In this document: positions 42,601 through 50,546 of the stretch, piece after piece
Layout of the letters: each line of letters begins with the position of its first letter
Position numbering within the stretch: position 1 is the stretch's first letter
Source: Chanodichthys erythropterus
Lineage: Eukaryota > Chordata > Actinopteri > Cypriniformes > Xenocyprididae
DNA: 64,000 bases
NCBI RefSeq assembly: GCF_024489055.1
Contig: NC_090232.1
Coordinates: forward strand, 47,577,355-47,641,354
Direction: 5' to 3'
Notes under the pieces: generated by a model
Databases searched by the model: none
Seen by the model: only the letters and a program-made list of their open reading frames with translations
Told to the model about the DNA's origin: nothing
Translations under genes and position numbers: made by a program

Positions 42601-45365
42601 CAGGTGTTTGAATGATTGAAAGAATGTTTCAGGAACGTCATGCTAACCTTAAATAAAACTAAATGTAATGGCTGAAAATACTTACAATTTTAAGTAAATA
42701 CAACTTAACTGAGTCAACGTAAAAAGATAACTCAAAAAGTTAAGTTAAAGAAACTACTTTTTTTTTACAGTGTGCATACACAGTTTTTGGCTTTTTCAGC
42801 CAGTAGAGATTTTTCACTTTGACTTGATAGATTAACTGAGCACAATTAAATATGAAAACACTATTATAATTGCTTAGAGAGAAATAAATCAACAAAAGTC
42901 AAGGGTCAAGACCCCAAGACAAATGATGACCGCCAATGGTGACTTCAAATGAAACATTTTCAATAAGCAGAGGTGGAAAGTCCAGGGGTCAAAGAGTAAA
43001 AGTCCTGCCATATTTTTATTCCACCCACTGAAGCATTAATGAGATAATTAAGTGATTAATTGAGTGATGATTGACCATTATTGAAGACACCTGATGATAA
43101 CAAGCAGAATCACTAAAGGAGAAAATCACAGATTTTAAGTTACCATCATCAAGGTCAGGGTTTGTTTTAGTTGAGCTCTTGATCCTTGAATTTTTAATAT
43201 TAGAGTTTGTTTGAGCTGTTGTAACTGTATATAAAACCAACCAGACGAGTTCCGAGATGATCAGGTGGTGTTGGTTATGTTTTCACATAATCATTATTTG
43301 ACCTGAATCACTGAACTCATTTAGAGACCAATTTTGGAGTTAGAATTACATTATTGAATACAGCAGCACTGTGATTCTACAGCAGGAGTTCCATTTTTTT
43401 TTTGAAATAATCCAAAGGTTTATCAAAATTTGTTCTAAGGAAAAAGAAAAAAGGCTTAATTAGACACACACAGACATCAAGAATCAGCCTGTGAATCTCA
43501 ACAGTGGTGAGAATAATAAAGCATGTTGCAATACATTCTGGGAGCCACCAATCAAAATTCATCCATGGCTCCCATCATGCATTGCTGCATGAATAAATTA
43601 TGATCTGAATTGTTTTAGTAATTTTCTTTATTCTCACTATTTTTTTTTTCTGTTTTTCTGTGACTTTTCAGAAGCTTGTTTTCTAATATTCAGAGTTGAT
43701 CTGTTTATCAGAATATGTTGCTTGTCACCGTTGTTGAGATTCATACACTGATACTTGATGTCTGTGTGTGCCTAAAAGAAACATTTTTTTTTTTTTTTTG
43801 GTCAGAACAACTTTTAAGAAATCCTTCAGATTATATTGATAAAGCTGATCTTCTGCTGTAGGCTACTCAATAATGTAAATCTAACACAGAGATTGGGCTC
43901 TAAATGAGTTCAGTGATTCAGATCCAATAATGATTATGTGAAAACATAACCAACACCGCCTGATCATCTTTTCTCTTTGCTTGTCTTGCTGTTATAACTC
44001 AATTACAGCAGCCAAACAAATTCTAATATTAAAGAGTGAAGGGTCAAGAGCCCAACTAAAGCAAACCCTGACCTCTGTGATGGTGTCTTAAAAATAGTGA
44101 TTTTCTCCTTTAGTGATTCTGCTTGTTATCATCAGGTGTCTTCAATAATGGTCAATCATCACTTAATTAATCATTTAATTATCTCATTAACTTTAACACT
44201 GCTTCAGTGGGTGGAATAAAAATATGGCAGGACTTTTACTTTCTTTTAGGCACACACAGACATCAAGTATCAGCCTGTGAATCTCAACAACGGTGACAAG
44301 CAACATATTCTGATCAACAGATCAACTCTGAACATTAGAAAACAAGCTACTAAAAAGTCACAGAAAAACAGCAACATTTTAATAGTGAGAATAAATGAAA
44401 TTACTAAGACAATTTAGCTCATAATTTATTCATACAGCAATGCATGATGGGAGCCATGGATGAATTTTGATTGGTGGCTCCCAGAATGCATTGCAACATG
44501 CTTTATGATGGCCACCACTGTTGAGATTCACAGGATGATTCTTGATGTCTGTGTGTTTAAATGAGCTCTGCTTTTTTTTAATCAGAACTCTTAAAAAAAT
44601 GTATTGTAAAAGCTGATCTTGTGCTGTAGAATCACAGTTCTGCTGTAATCAATAATGTAAATCTAACTCAGAGAATGGGCTCTAAATGAGTTCAGTGATT
44701 CAGATCAAATAATGTTTATGTAAAAACATAACCAACAACACCTGATTATCTTTTAACTTTGCTTGTCTGTTTGGTTTTAATGCAGTTAAAACTGCCCAAA
44801 CAAAATCTAATATTAAAAAGTCAAGGATCAAGAGCTCAAGTAAAACAAACCCTGACCTCGATGATGGTAACTTAAAAATTGTGATTTTCTCCTTTGGTGA
44901 TTCTGCTTGTTATCATCAGGTGTCTTCAATAATGCTCAATCATCACTCAATTAATCACTTAATTATCTCATTAACTTTAACACTGTTTCAGTGGGTGGAA
45001 TAAAAATATGGCAGGACTTTTACTTTCTGACCCCTGGAATCTCCACCTCTGCTTGTGATGCTGCTGGTTCACAGCAGGTGTTGTTCAGATGTTTGAACGA
45101 AAATTTCAGGGACATCATACTAACTAAAGAACTAACTAAAGTTCTTTTATGTTCTTGTAATGTTACAAATTAGCGTTCCTTTAATGTTGAGTTGTGAATA
45201 AATTTTAGCTGAAGTGTTTCAAGAACATCTTAGGAACCTTTTTAAAAAAATCCACTATCATCAAGAAAACTGGACAATTTAACATTTCCATAACTATCAT
45301 AGAATGTTTGGAATGTGTTCTTCAAACAAATTTTTGATAGCTAGAATTGTGTATGAGAGGCTAAT

Positions 45366-45402
<37 letters not shown>

Positions 45403-45521
45403 CAGGCAGTGAAATGGTGGAAGCACAAAGGAGAGGCATTCAGATTGTGACGTCACCGTACACCATCCACTTCAAAAAAACACCACAATTCTTCAAACCT
45501 GGGATGCCCTTCAGTGTCTCG
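28706..45521 (+). CDS. c3: Downstream complement C3 gene, 5' part (ten exons joined)
   Basis: Ten exons (28706-28776, 28850-29045, 29178-29346, 29536-29606, 29745-29833, 30034-30116, 31778-31865, 40368-40470, 40588-40708, 45406-45521) join in phase to 369 codons with no stop. The product opens with a signal peptide (MDVKLLWLTVVLLSSPLLTL, cut likely near C-DPL), then the first macroglobulin domains of the C3 beta chain. Landmarks are LSAPNLLRVGSSENVFVEA, VMVSFQSGYIFVQTDKPIYT, WKVVTRY, FEVKEYVLPTFEV, LEGNAFVVFGVMDGE and IVTSPYTIHFKKTPQFFKPG. These fit MG1 to MG4 of C3. The start is chosen by the TATA box, the signal peptide and the gene family. The next exon is absent from the remaining 18.5 kb, so that intron is either very large or the gene is broken by the insertions. 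Same orientation as the upstream copy. Confidence 0.92.
28850..29045 (+). CDS. c3: C3 (downstream copy) exon 2, MG1
   Basis: Acceptor CTCCTCAG, donor GTGAGG. It reads FVLSAPNLLRVGSSENVFVE then AQDYSGGAFDVRIIVKNHPR and ends QILTDIK. Matches the C3 MG1 domain (IITPNILRLES-like segment). Confidence 0.92.
29178..29346 (+). CDS. c3: C3 (downstream copy) exon 3, MG1-MG2
   Basis: Acceptor TTATTCAG, donor GTACGA. Contains the strongly conserved VSFQSGYIFVQTDKPIYTP, shared by C3 and alpha-2-macroglobulin proteins at the start of MG2. Confidence 0.93.
29536..29606 (+). CDS. c3: C3 (downstream copy) exon 4, MG2
   Basis: Acceptor TTTTGCAG, donor GTACCC. It encodes VQYRIFSLTPNLKPINNSVT then VEIM, the C3 segment V(L)YRIF..., in phase. 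The donor is unusual (ATG|GTACCC) but the join is forced by the frame. Confidence 0.88.
29638..29662. repeat. (AC)12 microsatellite in C3 intron 4
   Basis: A short AC run beginning 32 bases after the exon 4 donor. Confidence 0.95.
29745..29833 (+). CDS. c3: C3 (downstream copy) exon 5, MG2
   Basis: Acceptor TTTCTTAAG, donor GTATGA. It reads NPQNITLSSEKIYPGKGMKS then LKFAIPEVAN when joined to exon 6. The exon 5-6 join gives IPEVANTGMWK, as in C3 IPE..N.G.WK. Confidence 0.88.
30034..30116 (+). CDS. c3: C3 (downstream copy) exon 6, MG2-MG3 link
   Basis: Acceptor ATTTTTCAG, donor GTAAGA. It encodes TGMWKVVTRYTNTPQKTFTA then DFEVKEY, the FEVKEYVLPSFEV hinge of the family. An AT repeat starts 24 bases into the next intron. 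Confidence 0.92.
30140..30213. repeat. (TA)37 microsatellite in C3 intron 6
   Basis: Pure TA alternation. It resumes at 30560-30595 on the other side of a TA-target element, so the two were one repeat before the insertion. Confidence 0.97.
30215..30556. mobile_element. Tc1/mariner-like non-autonomous element
   Basis: Ends TACAGTCCAAAAGTTTGG and CCAAAATTTTGGACTGTA are inverse for about 70 bases (continuing AACCACTAAGATTTTTAATG). It lies inside a TA microsatellite, in line with a TA target. 342 bases, no transposase. Confidence 0.8.
30667..31659. mobile_element. hAT-like fold-back element in C3 intron 6
   Basis: Ends CAGAGGTGGGTAATCCAGG and CCTGGATTACCCACCTCTG are perfectly inverse for at least 19 bases. 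The arms are long inverse repeats around the core GGGAGCC/GGCTCCC at 31187-31220. The right arm lacks part of its inner sequence. No duplication seen. Repeat-borne frames at 30715 (-) and 31372 (+) are copies of one non-coding arm. Confidence 0.85.
31778..31865 (+). CDS. c3: C3 (downstream copy) exon 7, MG3
   Basis: Acceptor TTGGTTTTAG, donor GTAAGC. It reads VLPTFEVKLNPSKSFFYVDD then ESLTVDIEAK, the start of MG3. The following intron is 8.5 kb and mostly fold-back elements. Confidence 0.92.
31866..32654. other. C3 intron 7 stretch, nothing recognised
   Basis: No exon, inverted ends or simple repeat of note before the fold-back left end at 32655. Confidence 0.5.
32655..35240. mobile_element. 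Fold-back element with ACAGTAAAATCCCCAG end, interrupted
   Basis: Left end ACAGTAAAATCCCCAGAG, as at 55625 and inverted at 13915-13933. The body (AACACCTGCTGTTAACAAGC) matches the inverse near 35180-35200, so 32655-33200 and 35115-35240 look like the two arms. The hAT-like copy 33493-34636 is inserted between. The right end is not defined. Confidence 0.5.
33493..34636. mobile_element. hAT-like fold-back element with perfect 8-bp duplication
   Basis: CAGAGGTGGAGATTCCAGG on the left and CCTGGAATCTCCACCTCTG on the right. TGAATGAT flanks both sides (33485-33492, 34637-34644). Shares the common core (34018-34056). No coding capacity. Confidence 0.92.
35241..36589. other. C3 intron 7 stretch of repeat-like but unclassified DNA
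   Basis: 35241-35920 starts CACTGGAGTCTGAGGTATC next to a TTAA and may be another small element. 36140-36260 has TACAGTA/TACTGTA and GGCAACACTGTTGCC repeats. No exon recognised. Confidence 0.4.
36590..37173. mobile_element. Fold-back fragment, right arm (CATCTTGCCGG family)
   Basis: Inverse of 16870-17290: it ends CACCCGGCAAGATGGACTC and CATATGGAATG. The - strand frame at 36878-37072 is the same repeat-borne frame as 5825 and 16950. Confidence 0.65.
37178..38079. mobile_element. TTAA-flanked non-autonomous element
   Basis: TTAA at 37174-37177 and 38080-38083 bracket it. The left end AGGTGCCCTAGAATT and the inverse of the right end, AGGTTCCATTGAACG, are partly alike. The start AAAGGTGCCCTAG is a familiar fish repeat. 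A TTAA target suits piggyBac or Kolobok; I cannot choose. No ORF. Confidence 0.6.
38185..40290. mobile_element. hAT-like fold-back element, perfect duplication, with a nested insertion
   Basis: CAGAGGTGGGTAATCCAGG...CCTGGATTACCCACCTCTG, flanked by GCAATGAA at 38177-38184 and 40291-40298. The core lies at 38607-38649. The right half is split by the TTAA element 38883-40024. Confidence 0.92.
38883..40024. mobile_element. piggyBac-like non-autonomous element inside the hAT copy
   Basis: TTAA on both sides (38879-38882, 40025-40028). The ends CCGTCTATGGTAC and the inverse of GTTCCATAGAAGA agree at 10 of 13 positions. The motif GGTACAATGTTGCCT and its inverse, often followed by AGGCAACA, recur near 38892, 39249, 39683 and 39874. 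Removing the element restores the fold-back sequence GGTTTTAATGCAGTTAAAAC. No protein. Confidence 0.8.
40368..40470 (+). CDS. c3: C3 (downstream copy) exon 8, MG3
   Basis: Acceptor TTTTTTACAG, donor GTGAGA. It encodes KYLFGQDLEGNAFVVFGVMD then GEKKSSFPASLQRVQ, the MG3 motif YG..V.G.A.V.FG. The exon lies only 70 bases after the hAT copy's duplication. Confidence 0.92.
40588..40708 (+). CDS. c3: C3 (downstream copy) exon 9, MG3
   Basis: Acceptor ATATGAATAG, donor GTAAGA. It reads IEKGAGTAELTREMITKTFP then DLEQLVGRSIYVSVSVLTES, matching C3 I..G.G.A.L.R..L and the LVG.SLYVS.TV strand. Confidence 0.9.
41110..42397. mobile_element. hAT-like fold-back element in C3 intron 9
   Basis: Flanked by CTTAAGGC at 41102-41109 and 42398-42405. 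Ends CAGAGGTGGAGATTCCAGG and CCTGGAATCTCCACCTCTG. Arms nearly fully inverse around 41793-41840. Confidence 0.93.
42968..45051. mobile_element. Composite of two hAT-like fold-back copies
   Basis: A full left part (CAGAGGTGGAAAGTCC at 42968) runs nearly to its right end at 44243. It then joins, at TTTTAGGCACACACAGAC (44244), the inside of a second copy that ends CTCCACCTCTG at 45051. The outer flanks, TCAATAAG and CTTGTGAT, do not match, in line with recombination between two copies. Confidence 0.8.
45368..45401. repeat. (GT)n directly upstream of the C3 exon 10 acceptor
   Basis: 34 bases of GT/TG end where TTTCAG begins; the repeat takes the place of the usual pyrimidine tract. Confidence 0.95.
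45406..45521 (+). CDS. c3: C3 (downstream copy) exon 10, start of MG4
   Basis: The acceptor TTTCAG follows a GT repeat; donor GTATAA. It encodes GSEMVEAQRRGIQIVTSPYT then IHFKKTPQFFKPGMPFSVS, the C3 segment opening MG4. Last C3 exon seen in the window. Confidence 0.93.
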
Positions 45522-45943
45522 GTATAAAACAGTAGTTGATGGTAGACATTAATCTCCATAAATTACTATAAAATTGTTATATTGGCTATTCTTGTAAAAC
45601 AGACCATATCTGTTGTTCAAACCAGCGATTGCTTTCACACAATAACATTAACACATCAGCACTAAAATGATATCAATAATTGGAAACGACCATTTAATGC
45701 TGTACTGTTAAAGGGTTAGTTCACCCAGAAATAGGAGGTATAATGCGTGTATGTCTTTTCAGCGCCCCTGTGAAGTGACTTTATGAAGTGACTGAATTTA
45801 GTTTCAATTTTACATTAGCTGTTTGCTTAATCTGACTCCAATTTCAAATTATTATTACTTTTGGATCGTGTTTCTAATTTTAAATTAAGCATAACTATTG
45901 GTCATGTATTGATTTAGATATTTGATTATTCTGGGTATCCCAT

Positions 45944-47249
45944 CAGAGGTGGAGATTCCAGGGGTCAGAAAGTAAAAGTCCTGCCATATTTTTATTCCAC
46001 CCACTGAAGCATTAATGAGATAATTAGGTGATAAATTGAGAGATGATTGAGCATTATTGAAGACACCTGATGATAACAAGCAGAATCACCAAAGGAGAAA
46101 ACCACAATTTTTAAGTTACCATCATCGAGGTCAGGGTTTGTTTTAGTTGAGCTCTTGATCGTTGACTTTTTAATATTAGATTTTGTTTGGGCAGTTTTAA
46201 CTCCATTAAAACCAAACAGACAAGCAAAGTTAAAAGATGATCAGGTGGTGTTGGTTAAGTTTTTACATAATCATTATTTGATCTGAATCACTGAGCTCAT
46301 TTAGAGCCCAATCCCTGAGTTAGATTTACGTTATTGATTACAGCAGCACTGTGAGTCTGCAGAAGATCAGCTTATACGATACAGAATTTTTTTTTAAAAA
46401 AGTTGTCCTTATCACAAAAAAAAAAAAAAAATATTTTAGGCACACACAGACATCAAGTATCAGCCTGTGAATCTCAACAACGGTGACAAGCAACATATTC
46501 TGATCAACAGATCAACTCTGAACATTAGAAAACAAGCTACTAAAAAGTCATAGAAAAACAGCAACATTTTAATAGTGAGAATAAAGGAAATTACTAAGAC
46601 AATTTAGCTCATAATTTATTCATACAGCAATGCATGATGGGAGCCATGGATGAATTTTGATTGGTGGCTCCCAGAATGCATTGCAACATGCTTTATGATG
46701 GCCACCACTGTTGAGATTCACAGGATGATTCTTGATGTCTGTGTGTTTAAATGAGCTCTGCTTTTTTTTTTTTTTTAAATCAGAACTCTTAAAAAAATGT
46801 ATTGTAAAAGCTGATCTTGTGCTGCAGAATCACAGTTCTGCTGTAATCAATAATGTAAATCTAACTCAGAGATTGAGCTCTAAATGAGCTCAGTGATTCA
46901 GATCAAATAATGTTTATGTAAAAACATAACCAACAACACCTGATTATCTTTTAATTTTGCTTGTCTGTTTGGTTTTAATTCAGTTAAAACTGCCCAAACA
47001 AAATCTAACATTAAAAAGTCAAGGATCAAGAGCTCAACTAAAACAAACCCTGACCTCGATGATGGTAACTTAAAAATTGTGATTTTCTCCTTTGGTGATT
47101 CTGCTTGTTATCATCAGGTGTCTTCAATAATGCTCAATCATCACTCAATTAATCACTTAATTATCTCATTAACTTTAACACTGTTTCAGTGGGTGGAATA
47201 AAAATATGGCAGGACTTTTACTTTCTGACCCCTGGAATCTCCACCTCTG
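45944..47249. mobile_element. hAT-like fold-back element in C3 intron 10
   Basis: Flanked by TATCCCAT at 45936-45943 and 47250-47257. Ends CAGAGGTGGAGATTCCAGG and its inverse. Core at 46637-46680. Very close to the copies at 41110 and 44244. Confidence 0.93.
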
Positions 47250-47398
47250 TATCCCATACTTTCAATTATTTGTTTATTAGGGACCTGATGCCGCACAGAG
47301 ATACACGCATACACAGACACAAATTCGCCAGTCTGATCTTCATCAGAGGTTGTAGGGGCTAGCCAATACCTTTATTCAGCTTCACTTATTACTAACCA

Positions 47399-47512
47399 GG
47401 GGTGAGTTTCCCGAAAGCATCATTGGTGAACCATGGTCGTAAGTCCCATTGAACTCTATTGGTAACGATGGAACTTGCAACTGTAGTTCGCTTCGGGAAA
47501 CACACCCCAGAC
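47399..47512. mobile_element. Small inverted-repeat element, GGGTGNGTTTCCCG ends
   Basis: GGGTGAGTTTCCCGAAAGC and CGGGAAACACACCC are inverse. It interrupts the fold-back sequence CTAACCAG|ACTGACTTTA with a repeated CAG. A relative lies near 41050-42450, split by the hAT copy at 41110. Confidence 0.55.
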
Positions 47513-47732
47513 TGACTTTACTTCTGTCACACGTCTACAGAGAATTCTTATTGAGAATTAACAGAAGTTTAGATGTTTCGTTTGAGGTCACCATCATGGA
47601 GGTTGGTGGTTGCTTTAGTTGAGCTCTTGAACACTGACTGTTATAGAGTTACTTCTTTATCAACAATTGCATTTTTTTTTTTTCCTTCAGGAAACATTTC
47701 TGCGTTGATACAATGCCTGTGTATCGCGTCGC

Positions 47733-49260
47733 TAGTGATGGGAAGTTCGGATCATTTTACTGACTCGGACTTTTGAGTCTCGTTCAACAAAATGAATGAA
47801 TCTTTTTTTTTGAGTCATTTCGTTCATTTCGTTCATTTTAGCAAAATGTAATTAAAATGTTACGTGTTACTTCCCCAACACATCTACTACTTATGCAAAC
47901 GTTGATCCCACTACAAACAATACAAAACTACAATGCTATAAGATTCAGAAACGATTAATTCATTCTTTACCTGGGTCTTCAGTTTATGACAAGCTGATTA
48001 AGCTCATCTCACCTCTTGTCTGACAAGTCTTCGGGTTTAAGTCATTCATTTACATTTACGCATTTGACAGACGCTTTTATCCAAAGCGACTTACATTGCA
48101 TTATACTATACATTTGTATCTGAGTATGTGCAATCCCTGGGATCGAACCCATGACCTTGGCATTGCTAGTGCCATGCTCTAACCACTGAGCTACAGGAAA
48201 GCTTCCTTAATTCCTTAATTCCTTAATGTCCTTAATGACGTGACAGGCAGTCCCATGCTAAACCAATGCATTCTGAGCCGGTAAGAGAATTGATTAGTTC
48301 ATTTCATGAGTCTTTCGGGTTTTTGAGTCGTTCCATAATCACGTGACAGACCCATACACTAAACCAATGCATTCTGAGCCGGAAAGAGAATTGATTAGTT
48401 CTCTTCATGAGTCTTTCGGGTTTTTGAGTCGTTCCTTAATCACGTGACAGACCCATACGCTATTTCTGACATTTCTGTCACTGTTTTTGTTACTGTTTCT
48501 TGAGGATCTGTGGTGTGTTATTATAAATAAATAAAGCCCTGTTATAAATAAAGTATTGATTAATTTATCTTTTTGACTGTCTATCTGTAAATAAACACTA
48601 GGCTATATAATAATATAATAATCCAAGCCTACAATACAAAGTATTTATAGCCTAGTTTGTTCATTTTTACTCCAATTTTGAGTTTGCTGTTATAATTGCT
48701 TTTCCTAGTCAGACTTGACACATTAGTCTAATATATGTATAAGAAGATTGCTCAAAAAGGACATAATGACATAAATTAAAAGCAAATAACATTCTGAATT
48801 TGAATTATTAATGTTAGTTTAAAACATCAAGGTTATGATAACTTCAGCTTTCACAGTTGTAACACAAACTCAAACAAAACTGGAGAGTTAACGTTATTTA
48901 CTAATAAATATAATGTGCTTGGGTCACACAGCATAGCGTATGGGTCTGTCACGTGATTAAGGAACGACTCAAAAACCCCAAAGACTCACAAAAAGAACTA
49001 ATCAATTCTCTTTCCGGCTCAGAATGCATTGGTAGCGTATGGGTCTGTCACGTGATTAAGGAACGACGCAAAACCCGAAAGACTCATGAAATGAACTAAT
49101 CAACTGAATCATCAGGTGAACTACTACTAGCAGTACAGAACCTGTAGAATATTGCACATGCGCGACTGAACGGATCACCCCCCGAGACGACTCGATCTTC
49201 CCGAGTCACATTAAAGATTCGTTCAAAATGAACGAATCGTTCAAGAACGACACATCACTA
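47733..49260. mobile_element. TAGTGATG-end fold-back element, copy 3, expanded
   Basis: TAGTGATGGGAAGTTCGG to CGACACATCACTA. GTCGC flanks both sides (47728-47732, 49261-49265). It contains a SINE (48047-48202) and a tandem doubling of a roughly 100-base unit in each arm (48258-48460 and 48940-49080), each unit with a CACGTG. Confidence 0.75.
48047..48202 (-). mobile_element. tRNA-headed SINE, - strand, inside TAGTGATG copy 3
   Basis: On the - strand: GTAGCTCAGTGGTTAGAGC (A box region), then GGGTTCGATCCC (B box), and a tail with TTGGATAAAAGCGTCTGTC. Same family as 521-667 with a better preserved tRNA-like head. It is not a tRNA gene: no acceptor stem or continuing cloverleaf. Confidence 0.8.
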
Positions 49261-49318
49261 GTCGCAATTGTTTTTTCAGACCATACAATGCAAAAATGAA
49301 AAATTGAAACCAGATGTT

Positions 49319-49520
49319 CCCATTCAGTCAGTCACGTTCGACGTTACGTCGATACTGACGTAATGGGGTCTCGCTAGGGATCCCAATCACCTCCAAGGAT
49401 ACAAAACAAGCCAATGGGAATTGGCCTGTGAGATTTACATGCCGGGCCCCTCCCCCGGCATCCGGGTATAAATAGGGCCGGCATACTCACCTTCATTCAT
49501 ACTTTTGCTTCGGAGCCGAT
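49319..49520. repeat. DIRS left inverted terminal repeat with promoter
   Basis: Inverse of 54690-54870 from CGATACTGACGTAATGGGG through GGCATACTCACCTTCATTC. The first 20-odd bases (CCCATTCAGTCAGTCACG) are unique to this end. A TATA box, TATAAATA at 49467-49474, lies inside and probably drives the element. Confidence 0.88.
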
Positions 49521-49737
49521 CGGATCGGATCTGCACATTCACCTCTTAAGAAAGAGCGAATTTCAAAGAGCAAAAAACAGCAATTATGCTCGAGTCTCTC
49601 CAGCTGGTGGGAAGGCACGCTCAGCGGTGGGTGTGACGGCGCGCTGCCCACAGGACGGTGCCACACTCGTCCCTGGGTGCTTCGGCTGGTGAGGTATACT
49701 GAAAGAGCAAGCACGGGCGATCAGCGTCTTTTTCAAG

Positions 49738-50527
49738 ATGTCTTTTCGTCCGTGTGTTTCTGGATGCGGTCGTTTCCTGACCTCCTCTGACGGCCATGAT
49801 CACTGTCTCACGTGTCTGGGTAGACCGCACGCTGAGTCAGCGTTCATGGATGGCGCATGCCCTCACTGTGAGGGCATGTCCATGTTGGTGCTGAGATCGC
49901 GCCTCTCCTTCTTTAAAACAGAAGTGAGAGGCCCCTCTGCCACTACCCCAACGCCGGCGGCTGTAGCGGCCGCTGGCCCGGTTAGTGCTCTGGGAGATCT
50001 GAGGGTTACAGTGGGAGCCACTTCGTCGGGTCCGTCCCCACGAACCTCCCACTCCTCCACAGCACCATGTGCCGTCGAGCTGCCGCCTGCTGTCGCGGGG
50101 CCCTCCTCGGGGGTGCCCCACGTCACTTTCAGCGCTCCGGAGGAGGATCGGATGTCGATCGCTGCATCGGGGAGTGGGCTGAACGGTTCGGAGTCTGACG
50201 ATGACTCTGACCTTCCGCCTTCAGGGGTGGTGGCTCAGTCAGAGGCGGACTCTGAGCTTACGACCATGCTTGCCCGGGCCGCCGCGGGCATCGGGCTTGA
50301 GTGGAACCCTCCACCCTGCCCCGAGCGCTCGCGGTTGGATGATTGGTTTCTGGGTTCGGGCTGTGCCTCTGTCTGCTCCTCGCCGAGGGCGTCCCCCTGC
50401 GGCTCAGGCTCCTGTGAGGTCAGAACCCTCTCACCCTCCTCGAGCCACCCGCAGGAAGGCCACGCCCCCCGCCCAGGCCGCCAAACCGCCTTCTAAGAAA
50501 AAGAAGAAGGCGAAGAAGCGGCCCTGA
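49738..50527 (+). pseudogene. DIRS gag-like gene, deleted
   Basis: Starts MSFRPCVSGCGRFLTSSDGH, with paired Cys/His residues (C..C...H..CL.CLG, C..C) that suggest a zinc-binding head. An acidic, Ser-rich stretch follows to about residue 200 (RLDDWFLGSG). The natural lysine-rich tail (SKKKKKAKKRP, ending 50527) is in a different frame. DIRS gag proteins are normally much longer, so most of the centre appears deleted near 50360. The role would be packaging of the element's RNA. Confidence 0.7.
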
Positions 50528-50546
50528 GACGGGAGACCCGGAAGTT

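Noticed and set aside
33000..47250. CRISPR-like array from the regularly recurring segments
   Set aside because: The repeats are kilobase-long inverted elements with target duplications in a vertebrate genome. There are no short direct repeats with unique spacers.
48130..48190. tRNA gene on the - strand
   Set aside because: A-box and B-box-like motifs are present, but no acceptor stem closes, and the SINE tail follows. A related copy at 521-667 confirms a SINE.
49837..50126. Open frames on the - strand of the DIRS gag region, and similar ones at 50420-53672
   Set aside because: The DIRS element is G+C rich, so antisense frames stay open by chance. They show no recognisable motif and face the real genes.
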